Positions 34,401 to 43,546 of a stretch of 64,000 bases of DNA are shown piece by piece. The stretch spans positions 238,875-302,874 of the forward strand of contig NZ_JAPMXC010000010.1 in the NCBI RefSeq assembly GCF_026624755.1, written 5' to 3'. This DNA is from Robbsia betulipollinis (GTDB taxonomy: Bacteria > Pseudomonadota > Gammaproteobacteria > Burkholderiales > Burkholderiaceae). The notes beneath the pieces were generated by a model, which worked only from the letters and a program-made list of their open reading frames with translations, had not been told where the DNA came from and did no database searches. The position numbers and the translations under genes were made by a program. Numbering within the stretch: position 1 is the stretch's first letter; every line of letters starts with the position of its first letter.

Positions 34401-35620
34401 CTGGAAAAAAAATGGCGCAGCCAGGCCGGCGGAATATCGACGGCGATCGACTCCGGATACAGGCCACCGCGGGCGAAAGCCAGCGCCGGCTCGTCGATGT
34501 CGGTGGCGAAGATCTGGATGTTGTCGCGTTGCTGCGGCGACGCGATGTGATCGCACAGCAGCACGGCGAGCGAGTAGGCCTCTTCGCCCGTGGCACATCC
34601 GGCGACCCAGGCGCGCAGGGGCTGCTCGGCGCGATCGGGCGAGGCGAGATGATCGATGACCGCGCGCTCCAGCGCTTCGAACGCCAGGCGGTCGCGGAAG
34701 AAGTTGGTCACGGAAATCAGCAGATCCTTGAGCAGGCCGGCCGTTTCTTCGGGATAGGCGCTCAGGAAATCGAGATAGGCGGGCGTGTCGCGCAGACCGT
34801 TGACCTGCAGCCGGCGCTCGATCCGGCGCAAGATCGTCGCGCGCTTGTAATGCGTGAAATCGTGGCCCGTGCGCGCGTAGAGCTTTGCCATCACGCCGCG
34901 CAGCGCGTGTTCCGACTCCTCGGGCGAGACGCCTTCCACTTTTTTCCCGACACCGGGCTTCAACCACAGACCTGGCAGCGCGATCGCCTGCGCGTTTTGC
35001 CAGAGCGCCACCAGTTTCGCGGGCATGTCCGCCACCGGCATGACGAAGTCGATCAGACCGGTGGCGATCGCGCAGCTCGGCATGCTGTCATATTCGGCGT
35101 CGTCGGGCGTCTGGGCGAAGGCCAGGCCGCCGCATTCCTTGATGCGCTGGATGCCCACCGAGCCGTCGGCCCCGTTGCCGGAGAGGATGACGCTGATTGC
35201 CTGCTCGCCGTGCGCCAGCGCCAGCGTGCGGAAAAAGATGTCGATCGACGTGCGCGGCCCTTTCATGATCTCGCCGGCGCGCAGCTCCAGCTTGCCGTCG
35301 TTCATCAGCAGCGTGTACGCGGGCGGAATCACGTAAACGTGGTTGACCTCGATCGCCGTTTCTTCCGTCACCTGCCGCGTGGGCAGTTTCGTCACGCGCC
35401 GCAGGATTTCCGCGATGCTGCTCTCGTGCGCCGGCGACAGGTGCAGCACGAGCACGAATGCCATCCCCGGGGAATCGGGCATGTTTTCGAAAAACCGGAC
35501 GAGCGCCGGAATGCCTCCCGACGAGGCACCGATGCCCACGACCGCGAAGTCCAGCACGCTACGCTTGATATAGGTGTCATCCTCTGGCGACGACGGATTG
35601 CCGTTGTCTTCATCTACCAT
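31487..35620 (-). CDS. CheB-CheR-PAS hybrid histidine kinase with C-terminal receiver
   Basis: This 1377-residue cytoplasmic fusion joins, in order, several signalling modules. A CheB-type methylesterase comes first (residues about 20-210; GIGASSGGIPAL, LHLSPAHES, LSGNGADGS), then a CheR-type methyltransferase (about 245-500; GCATGEEAYSLAVLLCDH). A PAS-like region and a long coiled coil (about 660-750, repeated SNEEFQSVNEEL-like heptads) lead to two PAS domains (about 750-990). A HisKA/HATPase core (His near 1023 in MSHELKHPLN; N-box WNLVSNALKFTP) precedes a receiver (HILLVDDMPES; Asp near 1305 in IADPGMS). The CheB active site (Ser, His, Asp) appears intact. No chemotaxis genes are nearby. 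The input signal and partner are unknown. Confidence 0.92.
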   Translation of the reverse strand: MVDEDNGNPSSPEDDTYIKRSVLDFAVVGIGASSGGIPALVRFFENMPDSPGMAFVLVLHLSPAHESSIAEILRRVTKLPTRQVTEETAIEVNHVYVIPPAYTLLMNDGKLELRAGEIMKGPRTSIDIFFRTLALAHGEQAISVILSGNGADGSVGIQRIKECGGLAFAQTPDDAEYDSMPSCAIATGLIDFVMPVADMPAKLVALWQNAQAIALPGLWLKPGVGKKVEGVSPEESEHALRGVMAKLYARTGHDFTHYKRATILRRIERRLQVNGLRDTPAYLDFLSAYPEETAGLLKDLLISVTNFFRDRLAFEALERAVIDHLASPDRAEQPLRAWVAGCATGEEAYSLAVLLCDHIASPQQRDNIQIFATDIDEPALAFARGGLYPESIAVDIPPAWLRHFFSRENNGYRIKKIIRNKVLFSPHNILRDPPFSRLDLVCCRNLLIYLEREAQQAVLETFHFALKPGGFLFLGSSESADMAGTLFSVIDKKNRIYRANVVSRPRTYLSSKALADDGGKRPYKESVSPYPHRDAIPFGDAHQLLLSQYAPPSVLIDAAYNIVHITDRVDQFLRYVSGVPTLNLLTLVHPDLRLDLRTALYQAVKSGTSVDARRRGFSLRDGVVNVNITAKPVSIEDRKYILVLFDAVGSTIDTGMETGAGHSVVIAQLEEEVRNLKQQLQETIDDADFSSQELKASNEEFQSVNEELRSASEELETSKEELQSINEELITVNAELKTKVDESAKANEDLQNLIASSDIPTIFVDCELRIKRFTPRALNLFRLITSDIERPLRDITHDLQWETLVEDLHETLRSNRVVEREIESINKRFYIARISPYRTGADEVQGAVLTFVDVTRLRDAEARARATETRMQRVAQSLKDYAIVMLDPHGTLVTWNLGAEKIFGYTEAEAMGAHGSRIFRTESREEGTFEAEMHNALTQGRVEDERWYVDKDGTPVFCSGITVPLYTEAGTFEGFAKIARNMTQQQRLAHYRAKRLVREKEVRQASQQANHLKDEFLAIMSHELKHPLNLISVNAELASRLPGVQGYGLMERALGTISKAVKSQAKIIEDLLDLSRVNTGKLALNRAPFDIVPCIQSIVKAAGEAAAAKRITMTFDSSAPSLPVFADGVRIEQIIWNLVSNALKFTPVDGRIRLHATVEGSCARLDVADSGDGIDPAFLPLVFDLFKQANGRPQSMGGLGIGLALVKELASAHGGRVEARSAGIGQGTKFSVWIPLQDRQQQDPDPSRPMVPSLHGWHILLVDDMPESIEALGALLETDGAIVTVAPAAEAARQLRDGKAYDLLIADPGMSEMRGHPLGTTLKSLPSDRKLVTVALTIFGQPHDVQEALEAGFDTYLVKPVSLGEVQRVVAEFLSHR

Positions 35621-35791
35621 GGGTCATTCGCGGGCGGCGTGCAATCGGTGGAAACGGGGGCATGGCGGGAACAGGCTGGTAACTGCTCAATAATGGCACC
35701 GGAATTGCACGAGAGCCAGCCATTTGCATGCCGATAGGCCAACATTCGACGAATATGCGCGCCGCGGGCGGGGGCGACGCGCTATTTTCGG

Positions 35792-35823
35792 CGCCGTCGC
35801 ACGCCGTCGCACGCCGTCGCATG
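35792..35823. repeat. 10-bp tandem repeat, 3 units
   Basis: Three near-exact copies of GCCGTCGCAC lie in the spacer between the ABC ATPase stop and the hybrid-kinase start. Confidence 0.75.
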
Positions 35824-35842
35824 CCGCCGGGCCGCCGCGCGC

Positions 35843-36652
35843 TCAGCCGCGGTTGAAACGCGCCAGGAAGGCCCGGGTGGCCGGTTCGACGGGCGCGTCG
35901 ATGACCTGCGCCGCCGGGCCGGCCTCCACGACGACGCCATCGCGCATGAAAACCACCTGGTCGGCCACTTCACGGGCGAACGCGACCTCGTGCGTCACCA
36001 GCACCATCGTCATGCCTTCGTCCGCCAGCGTCTTCATCACCGCCAGCACTTCGCCGACGAGTTCCGGATCGAGCGCGGAGGTGGCCTCGTCGAACAGCAT
36101 CACCTCCGGGCGCAGCGCGAGCGCCCGGGCGATGGCGACGCGCTGCTTCTGGCCGCCGGAAAGGCGGTCCGGATGGCGCTCGGCCAGCGCCGCCAGACCG
36201 ACGCGATCGAGCAGGGCGAGGGCGGTCGTGCGCGCGGTGGCCGGGTCGAGCTTGCGCACCGTCACCATGCCTTCCATCACGTTGCCGAGCGCCGTCATGT
36301 GCGGAAACAGATTGAAATGCTGGAAGACCATGCCGGTACCGGCGCGATAGGCGGCGAGCTCGCGCGGGCGCGGCAGGGCCGGCGCGCCCGCGCCGAAGGC
36401 CAGGGTGCGCGCGCCCACCCGGATGCTGCCGCCATCGGGTACCGTCAGCAGGTTGATGCAGCGCAGCAGCGTCGATTTGCCGGAGCCCGAGGGGCCGATC
36501 AGGGCGACCACGCCGCCCTGGTCCACGCGCAGCGAGATGTCCTTCAGGACGACGTTGTCGCCGAAGCGCTTGCTCAATCGCTGGATCTCGATCATCGGCG
36601 GTGCGATCAGTGGCGGCGGTGTCATGGGCGACGGTATCGGGGGGACGGCCAT
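35843..36652 (-). CDS. polar amino acid ABC transporter ATP-binding protein
   Basis: This GlnQ/HisP-type ATPase energises amino-acid import. It shows Walker A ([17 protein letters not shown]), signature [15 protein letters not shown], Walker B ([14 protein letters not shown]) and the switch His ([14 protein letters not shown]). The start is uncertain. The Met at 36652 lies 1 bp after the permease stop and gives a Pro-rich N-terminus ([14 protein letters not shown]); the Met at 36595 gives the standard start [12 protein letters not shown]. It completes an importer with the permease just upstream and the binding protein at 38194-39039. Confidence 0.92.
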   Translation of the reverse strand: MAVPPIPSPMTPPPLIAPPMIEIQRLSKRFGDNVVLKDISLRVDQGGVVALIGPSGSGKSTLLRCINLLTVPDGGSIRVGARTLAFGAGAPALPRPRELAAYRAGTGMVFQHFNLFPHMTALGNVMEGMVTVRKLDPATARTTALALLDRVGLAALAERHPDRLSGGQKQRVAIARALALRPEVMLFDEATSALDPELVGEVLAVMKTLADEGMTMVLVTHEVAFAREVADQVVFMRDGVVVEAGPAAQVIDAPVEPATRAFLARFNRG

Positions 36653-36653
36653 G

Positions 36654-37322
36654 TCAACCATGGTCCTGGCGGGCAAGCCGGCTCTCGAGGCGTTTGGACG
36701 CGAGCGTCGCCGGGAACAGCACGAGGAAATAGCACAGCGCGACGATCGTGTAGATTTCCAGCGGCCGGTAGGAGTCGTGGGCGGCGGACTGGCCCTGGTA
36801 CAGCAGGTCCGGCACGGCGAGCACCGACAGCAGCGACGTGTTCTTCAACTGCATGATCGACTGGCTCATCAACGGCGGCACCATCCGTTTGAACGCCTGG
36901 GGGAGAATCACGCGGCGCATCACCTGCGCGGCCGTCATGCCCATCGCCATGCCCGCCTCGGTCTGCCCGGGGTCGATCGAATTGACGCCGGCCCGGACGA
37001 TTTCCGAATAGAACGCGCCGCCGTACAGGGACAGCGCCAGCACCGACGCGGTCACCGGCGTCATCTCGATATGCATCAGTACCGGCAAGGCATAATAGAA
37101 CCATATCAACTGCACCAGCAGCGGCGTACAGCGAAACACCTCGACGTAGGCGCGCAGCGGTCCCGAAATCAGGCCGGACGACGACAGACGGCCGATGCCC
37201 ACCACGCAGCCGATCAGCAAACCGAGCGCGATGCAGACGGCGGTGTAGAGCACGGTGTAGAAAAGACCGCTGGCGAGCAGCGAGCGGTAGACCCAGATGG
37301 CGCCAAAATCCCAGTGATACAC
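36654..37322 (-). CDS. polar amino acid ABC transporter permease (HisM/GlnP type)
   Basis: This 222-residue permease has the His/Glu/Gln/Arg/opine family signature [18 protein letters not shown], the coupling segment [30 protein letters not shown] and about five membrane helices. The GTG at 37322 is chosen over Mets further upstream. It gives the family N-terminus ([15 protein letters not shown]) and has a GGAG ribosome-binding site 6 nt before it. The frame stays open to 37433 across the probable promoter region. It is read with the ATPase. Confidence 0.92.
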   Translation of the reverse strand: MYHWDFGAIWVYRSLLASGLFYTVLYTAVCIALGLLIGCVVGIGRLSSSGLISGPLRAYVEVFRCTPLLVQLIWFYYALPVLMHIEMTPVTASVLALSLYGGAFYSEIVRAGVNSIDPGQTEAGMAMGMTAAQVMRRVILPQAFKRMVPPLMSQSIMQLKNTSLLSVLAVPDLLYQGQSAAHDSYRPLEIYTIVALCYFLVLFPATLASKRLESRLARQDHG

Positions 37323-37492
37323 AGCAGCTCCAGAAGGGCAGTGTTGGCCGATGATTCCCGGCGGGGCGCGGATGTCGGTGTCGGATGCCGCCATGCGGGC
37401 CCGCGTCGGCGCGGCACGCCCTTCGACACGCACCCAGGCGCGATTGTAAGATAAACGTTTTTTTGCCGGACGTTACGTTGCCCGAGGATTCG

Positions 37493-38161
37493 ATGACCGC
37501 CCCCGGAACGCTGGGCATCCTGATGCTCGATACCCGTTTTCCCCGGCCGCCGGGCGACGCGGGCAATCCCGCGAGCTACCGCTATCCCGTACGGCGGCGC
37601 GGCGTCGCCGACGCCACGCCCGCGCGCGTCGTCCACGACCGGGCCGCCGGTCTGGTCGATGGCTTCGTCGAGGCGGCCGTGGCGCTGGAGCGGGCCGGCT
37701 GCCGCGCGTTGATCACCAGTTGCGGTTTCATGGTGCTGCATCAGTCCCGGCTGGCGGCGGCGGTGCGCATACCGGTCGCCGCGTCGGCCTTGCTGCTGCT
37801 GCCTTTGCTGCAGGCGAGTTTCGGGCCGCGGGCGCGCATCGGCGTGCTGACCGCTTCCGCCGCTGCGCTGGGCGCCGCGCATCTGGCCGCGGCCGGCGCC
37901 CGGTCCGACACGCCGGTGGCGGGCGTGCGCGCCGACGGCGAATTCGCCCGCGTCATTCTCGGCGACGCCGCCACCGGGGACTTCGCGCGCATTGGCGAGG
38001 AGATCGTCGATGCTGCCGTTCGCCTGGCGCAGGCCACGCCGGGGCTCGCCGCGATCGTCCTCGAATGCACGAACATGCCGCCGTACCGCGATGCGATCCG
38101 GGTCCGTTGCGGCGTGCCGGTCTTCGACCTGATCGATCTCGCCGATCTGCTGATGCGCTGA
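37493..38161 (+). CDS. aspartate/glutamate racemase-superfamily protein
   Basis: This 222-residue protein has the two catalytic Cys of the Asp/Glu/hydantoin racemase superfamily, Cys77 in ALITSCGFMVLHQ and Cys192 in IVLECTNMPPYRDA. The fold pattern GTLGILMLDTRFPRPPGD is also typical. The start is the ATG at 37493 after a gagga ribosome-binding site. It is divergent from the permease and lies between it and the binding-protein gene of the same importer, so it may act on the imported amino acid or a derivative. True racemase activity is not proven, because related arylmalonate decarboxylases and maleate isomerases share the fold. Confidence 0.8.
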   Translation: MTAPGTLGILMLDTRFPRPPGDAGNPASYRYPVRRRGVADATPARVVHDRAAGLVDGFVEAAVALERAGCRALITSCGFMVLHQSRLAAAVRIPVAASALLLLPLLQASFGPRARIGVLTASAAALGAAHLAAAGARSDTPVAGVRADGEFARVILGDAATGDFARIGEEIVDAAVRLAQATPGLAAIVLECTNMPPYRDAIRVRCGVPVFDLIDLADLLMR

Positions 38162-38193
38162 CGCGCGGCCTGCCGGAGGGCGCATGACACCCT

Positions 38194-39039
38194 CTAGAAC
38201 GTCACTTCCTTCGGAAAGGCCGCCGGGTCGATACGGGCAAGTGCCTGCATATTGTTCAGAATGGTCTTGCGCACGTCGCCCGCGGCCCGCGTCTTCGTCA
38301 GCCACGCATTGATCTGATCCAGCAGCGCGGGGTCGGTTTCCTTTTGCACGCCGATCGCCGTCGGCGCGAAGCTGGGTGGCGTGGGCACGATGAGATGCCC
38401 GAGCGACGGTGCCTTCGACAGTACCGTGGCCGCGAGCAGAACGACCAGGACCTGCGCATCGACCTGACCGGTCTGCAGCGCGAGCGTGGCATCGCCCGAC
38501 GTATCGAAGCGCCGCAGCGCCGCCTGTTTGAGGTTTTGCGTGGCGAAGGTGTCCTGGTTCGATCCGATGTCGACCGACAGCTTCACGCCCGGCCGGTCGA
38601 CCTCGGCCCAGGTCTTCGGCGCGAAACCCGGCCGCGCCACCAGCGTGAAGGTATTCTGGAACAGCGGTTTGCTGAAGCCGACCATTTTTTCACGTTGCGG
38701 GGTGGGCGCGAGACCGAACATGCAGTCGATCTTGTTCGCCTGCAGATCGAGTACCGAATTGCCCCAGGTGGTCTCGACCACCTGCAGGCGCACGCCGAGA
38801 AACGCGGCCAGGGAATTCGCGAAATCGACGCAGAACCCCTGCCACTGGCCGGTCGCCACGGATTTCGTGTAGTACGGTGCGGCGCCCGCGACGAAACCGG
38901 TACGCAACACGCCGGTGCGCTTGATGCGCGCGAGCGCGGATTCGCCGGCTTGCGCGAAGGCGAGCGAGGGCAGGGCGCAGCCGAGGCCCACTACCGCGGC
39001 GGCGGTGACGAATTCCCTGCGTGTCCAGCGCTTTGACAT
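38194..39039 (-). CDS. amino acid ABC transporter periplasmic binding protein
   Basis: This 281-residue family 3 solute-binding protein has an N-terminal export signal with a twin-arginine-like motif (WTRREFVTAAAVVGLG, cleavage near SLAFAQA), so Tat export is possible. The binding-fold signatures are LRTGFVAGAAPYY, GFCVDFANSLAAFLGVRLQVVE, LQANKIDCMFGLAPTPQREKMVGFS and VDIGSNQDTFATQN. It should deliver ligand to the permease and ATPase at 35843-37322, from which it is separated by the racemase-like gene on the other strand. The residues seen do not fix the ligand. Confidence 0.9.
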   Translation of the reverse strand: MSKRWTRREFVTAAAVVGLGCALPSLAFAQAGESALARIKRTGVLRTGFVAGAAPYYTKSVATGQWQGFCVDFANSLAAFLGVRLQVVETTWGNSVLDLQANKIDCMFGLAPTPQREKMVGFSKPLFQNTFTLVARPGFAPKTWAEVDRPGVKLSVDIGSNQDTFATQNLKQAALRRFDTSGDATLALQTGQVDAQVLVVLLAATVLSKAPSLGHLIVPTPPSFAPTAIGVQKETDPALLDQINAWLTKTRAAGDVRKTILNNMQALARIDPAAFPKEVTF

Positions 39040-39174
39040 CGTTCGTTTCTCCGGTTGGCGGACGACGTGCGCGGGGGTGCGCGTCCGCCGTCATTGTAAG
39101 TGCTGTGCGCGCCCTGACAAAAAGCAATGGCGGTGATACCGTATTCAGTACATATGCACCGGGAGGTGTCACGG

Positions 39175-41424
39175 ATGACGGATCTGGGAAAGGACGGCGC
39201 TGCCGAAGCGGGCGGCGTGGGCGAGCGATTCGTATTGAAGTCGGGTGACACCTTCGTCGTCAACGATGTCTTCGGCAACGTGGGCGGCGCGCAGCAGGGT
39301 CTGTTCGTCAACGATACCCGTGTGCTGTCGCGCTTCGACCTCAGCCTGGGAACGCGCGCGCCGTCCCTGCTGTCGGGGAATGTCGACGACAGCAATACGG
39401 TGTTCACCGCGCATCTCACCAACCTGCCGCTGCCGGGGCTGGGCGAGCGCAGTCCGGCGGGCGGCACGATCCATCTCAAGCGGATGCGGGTGCTGACCGG
39501 GGAGGGCATGGACGAGGCGATCGCCGTGACGCATTACGGCCTGACGGCGCCCGCCGAGGGCGGGTCCGCATCGGCCACGGATGAGCCGCCCGCCGCGCCC
39601 CTGCCCCTGTCGGTCGCGTTCGCGGCGGATTTTCGAGATATGTTCGAGGTTCGGGGCTCCGACCGTGCGCAGCGCGGGGAGACCTTCGCGCCGGTCATCG
39701 AGGATGGTGTCGTCGTGCTGCGCTACCGGGGTCTCGACGCCAAGGAACGCATCGTGCGGGTCAGTTTTTCCCCGGCGCCGCATGCGCTGACGGTCGACCG
39801 TGCCGATTACCTGCTCGAATTGATCCCGGACTGCTGCACCACGCTGTATCTGTCGGTGGCGTACGAAGAACGGGCCATGCCGGGCACGGCGCCCCTGCCC
39901 GCCCTCGATATGCCCGATGCACCCGATGCGCCGGTGGCCCCGCCCGCCGTGGCCGGCCGTGCCGGCATGCGCGCCGCGCTGCTGGGCGCGCACACCGCGA
40001 TGCGCGTGCGCCACCATGCCGGCGCGGTCGTCCAGTCGCGCAATACCCTGTTCAACGCGTGGCTGGCGCGTTCGAAGGCCGATCTGGACCTGCTCACCAC
40101 GGACCTTCCGTCCGGCCCCTATCCCTACGCCGGCATTCCGTGGTTTTCGACCGCCTTCGGCCGCGACGGCATCATCACCGCCTTGCAGATGCTGTGGCTG
40201 CAGCCGGCACTGGCGCGCGGCGTCCTGCGCTTTCTCGCGCAGCATCAGGCGCGGGATACATCGGCGTTCCGCGACGCGGCGCCGGGCAAGATCCTGCACG
40301 AGACCCGCAAATGCGAGATGGCGACCACCGGCGAGGTGCCATTCGGCATGTATTACGGCGGGGTGGACACGACGCCGCTGTTCGTGGTGCTGGCCGGCGC
40401 CTACCACACCCGCACCGGCGACGATGCGCTGATCGAGGAACTCTGGCCGGCGCTGCAGGCCGCCACCCGGTGGATCGCCGATGTCTGTGACAAAAGCCCG
40501 TTCGGCCTGCTGGCCTATCAGCGCGGTGCCGAGAGCGGCCTGGCGAACCAGGGCTGGAAAGACAGCCAGGACTCCGTCTTCCATGCCGACGGCCGTTTTC
40601 CCGAGGGCCCGATCGCGCTGGTCGAGGTGCAGGCCTACGCCTGCGTGGCGTTCGAAACGATGACGCGCCTCGCGGCGGGGCGCGAGGCGGCACAAACCCC
40701 GCAACCCTCCTACGCGGCACGCGCGGCGACGCTGCGCGACCGCCTGGAGACGATGTTCTGGATGGAGGATCAGCAATTCTACGGAATCGCCGTTGATGGC
40801 AAGGGCGCGCTGTGCCGGGTGCGTGCATCGAACGCGGGCCATCTGCTGACGTTCGGGTTGCCGTCGCCTGCGCGCGCCGACGCGGTGATCGGGCATCTGC
40901 GCGCCAGCGAATTCCAGAATGGCTGGGGGGTGCGCACCCTGGCATCGGGCCAGGCGCGCTACAACCCGATGTCCTATCACAATGGCTCGGTCTGGCCGCA
41001 CGACACCGCGCTGTGCGCGAAAGGCATCGCGCATTACGGCGACAAGCACACCGCGGTGCGTCTGTTGCAAACCCTGCATGAAGCCGCCGTGGGTTTCGGC
41101 ATGCGTCTGCCGGAACTGTTTTGCGGCTTTACGCGTTCGCGCGGCGAGGTGCCCACCGCCTATCCGGTTGCCTGCCTGCCGCAGGCCTGGGCGACCGGCG
41201 CGCCCTTCATGATGCTCGAAGCCTGCCTCGGGCTGGAGATCGATGCGGCGCGCGGCGAAGTCACCGTCACGCAGCCGGCGCTCCCCGACGGCATCGACCA
41301 TCTCGCGATCACCGATTTGCAGGTGGGCGAGGCGACCATCTCGCTGGTCTTCGAGCGCGAACGCGGTCGCATCGGCGTGACCGGCACGGACAGCGCGTTA
41401 CGCCTGCTCACGCCGTCGGCATGA
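39175..41424 (+). CDS. glycogen-debranching-like amylo-alpha-1,6-glucosidase
   Basis: This 749-residue protein has an N-terminal beta-rich glycogen-debranching domain ([30 protein letters not shown]) and a C-terminal (alpha/alpha)6 six-hairpin glycosidase domain. The latter has [71 protein letters not shown] and [19 protein letters not shown]. There is no signal peptide. The start at 39175 has a gggaggtg ribosome-binding site; the upstream in-frame Met is less likely. It probably trims alpha-1,6-linked glucan or a small glucoside; it is not beside glycogen synthesis genes. A short Asp-Ala-Pro repeat occurs near residue 247. Confidence 0.85.
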   Translation: MTDLGKDGAAEAGGVGERFVLKSGDTFVVNDVFGNVGGAQQGLFVNDTRVLSRFDLSLGTRAPSLLSGNVDDSNTVFTAHLTNLPLPGLGERSPAGGTIHLKRMRVLTGEGMDEAIAVTHYGLTAPAEGGSASATDEPPAAPLPLSVAFAADFRDMFEVRGSDRAQRGETFAPVIEDGVVVLRYRGLDAKERIVRVSFSPAPHALTVDRADYLLELIPDCCTTLYLSVAYEERAMPGTAPLPALDMPDAPDAPVAPPAVAGRAGMRAALLGAHTAMRVRHHAGAVVQSRNTLFNAWLARSKADLDLLTTDLPSGPYPYAGIPWFSTAFGRDGIITALQMLWLQPALARGVLRFLAQHQARDTSAFRDAAPGKILHETRKCEMATTGEVPFGMYYGGVDTTPLFVVLAGAYHTRTGDDALIEELWPALQAATRWIADVCDKSPFGLLAYQRGAESGLANQGWKDSQDSVFHADGRFPEGPIALVEVQAYACVAFETMTRLAAGREAAQTPQPSYAARAATLRDRLETMFWMEDQQFYGIAVDGKGALCRVRASNAGHLLTFGLPSPARADAVIGHLRASEFQNGWGVRTLASGQARYNPMSYHNGSVWPHDTALCAKGIAHYGDKHTAVRLLQTLHEAAVGFGMRLPELFCGFTRSRGEVPTAYPVACLPQAWATGAPFMMLEACLGLEIDAARGEVTVTQPALPDGIDHLAITDLQVGEATISLVFERERGRIGVTGTDSALRLLTPSA

Positions 41425-41444
41425 ACGACGGGCGGTGCGGGGTG

Positions 41445-41464
41445 CCCGGGCGCCAGCGCCCGGG
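41445..41464. terminator. hairpin between convergent genes
   Basis: CCCGGGCG (41445-41452) and CGCCCGGG (41457-41464) form a perfect 8-bp stem with a 4-nt loop. It lies between the stops of the debranching-like gene (41424) and the MFS gene (41520). It has no T-run. Confidence 0.5.
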
Positions 41465-41519
41465 GATGTCGGTGCATGACACCCTCCAGGCATCCGTGCC
41501 CGGGCGTCGTTGCCGAACC

Positions 41520-42839
41520 TCAGTGCCCCAGCGACAGCGTGCCTTCGGCATCGGCATGCTTTTCCGCATAGGCCTTCGCCTCGGGCGACACGCGCAGGAA
41601 GATCGTCAACACGGCCGAGAGCACGTACATGCCGGAGAAAATCCAGACCACGCCCTCGATGCCGACGCTGCTGCGAAACAGCGTGACGACCAGCGGGCCG
41701 AGCCAGACGCTGATGCCGGCGCCCAGCCCCAGGATCGACAATGCCGCGGCTTTTTCCTTCGGCGCCAGTTGCGGCACCAGGCCGGACAGCGGCACGAAGC
41801 AGGCGAGCGTCGCGCCATAGAGGACGCCGAACACCGCGATCATCGCGAAGTCGCCCTTGAACAGCAGCGGCATGTAGTACATCAACGGCACGCTGATCGC
41901 CGAGCCGAGACCGCCGGCGAAGCCGATCACGCGCCGGTAACCGATGCGATCCGCGGCGATGCCCGACGCCAGGTTGAAGACGATATTGCTGAGGAAAATG
42001 ATCGACAGCAGGTGCAGCCAGTCCTGCAGCGTGAGGCCGATGACCTTCGTGAAGAACGCCGGCATGATCACCAGGAACGCATATTCGGACGAGGTATTGA
42101 TCGCGCGGGTGATGCCGGCCATCATGATCTTCGGCTCGCGCCAGATGATGGTGACGCTGCCGAACACGATCGCGAACGGGCTGTGACCGCCGCGCGCCAT
42201 GCGCGCCGAGCCGGATGCGTCGCGGCAGCACAGCAGCGTGATGCCGCCGCCGAGGACGACGAGGCCGAGGGACGCCCAGAATGTCGCCACCTCGCCGATC
42301 AGCGGAATCGTGATGCTGGCGAACAGGGAGCCGAGCGTGGGCAGGCCCGCGGCGAAAGCGAACCAGAACCAGCCGACCGCCGATCCCAACTGTTTCGACG
42401 GCGTGGCCGCCGCGATCCAGACGAGAAAACCGAACGCGAACAGCGGATAGCCCAGGCCGCGCACCGCGTAGGCCAGCAACATGGCCGCGTAGCTGTGCGT
42501 ACGGACGCCGAAGGTCAGGAACACCACTTCGAAGACCATCCAGATCAGCAGTCCGATCGTCATGACGCGCTTGGGCCCCCACAGGTCCGACAGGGCGCCC
42601 GAGAGCCAGGAGGAGATCGATACCGTCAGACCGTAGACGGTGAAGAGCAGGGCGATCCTGCTGTTCGAAATGCCGTGACTGGAGAGGAAAGGCGCGAGAT
42701 AGCCGGCTTCGACCCCATCGCCGATCATGAACAGCAGCAGGCCGAGGAAACCGACCGCAAGCGAACGGGGCAGGCCGATCCGGTCGAACAGGCCGGTGCG
42801 GGAAGAGGGAATCGTATTGTCGAGGGACATCTGGTGCAT
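41520..42839 (-). CDS. MFS transporter, polyol permease (RbtT/DalT-like) family
   Basis: This 439-residue, 12-helix permease has an N-terminal stretch (GLPRSLAVGFLGLLLFMIGDGVEAGYLAPFLSSHGIS) and loop motif (LSGALSDLWGPKRVMTIGLLIWMVFE) that resemble ribitol and D-arabinitol proton symporters. Specificity is inferred only. Two starts are close together, at 42839 and 42830; the GGAG site is better spaced for the second. No catabolic gene for polyols is adjacent. The long upstream region holds a 14-bp tandem repeat and a perfect LacI-type operator. Confidence 0.82.
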   Translation of the reverse strand: MHQMSLDNTIPSSRTGLFDRIGLPRSLAVGFLGLLLFMIGDGVEAGYLAPFLSSHGISNSRIALLFTVYGLTVSISSWLSGALSDLWGPKRVMTIGLLIWMVFEVVFLTFGVRTHSYAAMLLAYAVRGLGYPLFAFGFLVWIAAATPSKQLGSAVGWFWFAFAAGLPTLGSLFASITIPLIGEVATFWASLGLVVLGGGITLLCCRDASGSARMARGGHSPFAIVFGSVTIIWREPKIMMAGITRAINTSSEYAFLVIMPAFFTKVIGLTLQDWLHLLSIIFLSNIVFNLASGIAADRIGYRRVIGFAGGLGSAISVPLMYYMPLLFKGDFAMIAVFGVLYGATLACFVPLSGLVPQLAPKEKAAALSILGLGAGISVWLGPLVVTLFRSSVGIEGVVWIFSGMYVLSAVLTIFLRVSPEAKAYAEKHADAEGTLSLGH

Positions 42840-42969
42840 AGCTCCGTGTGAAGGTGCCGGCGCGGTTCCGGAAAAAGACGAATCCGCAGGCGAGCACGTG
42901 CCTGCCCGGGCGCGAGGCCGCAGAGGACCCGGCGCGCGAGCGCAGGCAAATCGCCGGCATTGCGCCGGG

Positions 42970-43041
42970 CGGTGGCGTTGAGTCGGTGGCGCTAGGCCGG
43001 TGACGCTAAGCCGGTGACGCTAAAAGTCGGTGGCTTTGAAT
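42970..43041. repeat. 14-bp tandem repeat, about 5 units
   Basis: Units of the form CGGTGACGCTAAGC follow each other at 42970, 42984, 42998, 43012 and 43028 (the fourth is 16 bp long). The third and fourth units are nearly identical and the outer ones are degenerate. Confidence 0.85.
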
Positions 43042-43104
43042 CAGCGCGCCGCTAGACGCGAAAACGCGTGTCGTGAGAGAAAATCATGACTTGGCCGTCC
43101 TGGT

Positions 43105-43118
43105 TGGAACCGTTTCCA
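43105..43118. promoter_or_regulatory. LacI/GalR-family operator
   Basis: The 14-bp palindrome TGGAACCGTTTCCA fits the LacI-family operator pattern TGNAANCGNTTNCA at every fixed position, including the central CG. It lies 266 bp upstream of the polyol-type MFS start. No LacI-type regulator gene is in this window. Confidence 0.6.
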
Positions 43119-43546
43119 TCGATGCCCCACGTCATTCGGGGTGTTCATCGCTTCGACGATTCGAAGGGGTTGTCGCACGATCTGTAGCCGCACTTCGGGG
43201 AAGTCGCCAGCGTCTCCTCTGGCCCTTCACCGCCTGCCTTGCAGACGACATCCCGGTGTTTTTCACATCCGGGAGAGTGACATGTCGACGGCGACGCGCT
43301 GCGTTGCCGTGCATGATTGAACCGCTGATTGTTCGATACTGCGCTGTACTGCCGATGTCGTCCTGCCGTACAGCGACAAGGGCGAATCGGAATTATACCC
43401 AGGGTCGCGACATGTATCAAAATATAACCGCCGTTCGGCATGCGACACGCGGTCCCACCCCCGCGGGATGCGACGCTCTGCCGGCGCGGCGCGGCGCACC
43501 CCATTTTTCATCAACCGTTCGCCATGACATTACGGACTCCCCGACA

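Larger units (their letters stand above)
42840..43546. other. 707-bp intergenic region without a supported gene
   Basis: The region separates the divergent MFS and DUF2891 genes. It contains a 14-bp tandem repeat (42970-43041) and a LacI-type palindrome (43105-43118), and its local GC content is lower than in the neighbours. The reading frame of the DUF2891 gene stays open back to 43073, but that extension shows no family similarity and no clear ribosome-binding site. I see no RNA gene. Confidence 0.6.

Noticed and set aside
31289-35737. A 1482-codon open frame on the + strand opposite the CheB-CheR kinase
   Set aside because: It is a GC-rich mirror of the real gene, with His/Arg/Val-rich low-complexity translation and no family motifs.
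38181-41490. Shared 13-14 bp sequence GCATGACACCCTC at about 38183 and 41474
   Set aside because: Only two copies, no symmetry and no common position relative to genes; likely chance in GC-rich DNA.
43073-43546. Upstream extension of the DUF2891 reading frame by 158 codons
   Set aside because: It has no family similarity, a different composition and contains the LacI-type palindrome; the family start is at 43547.
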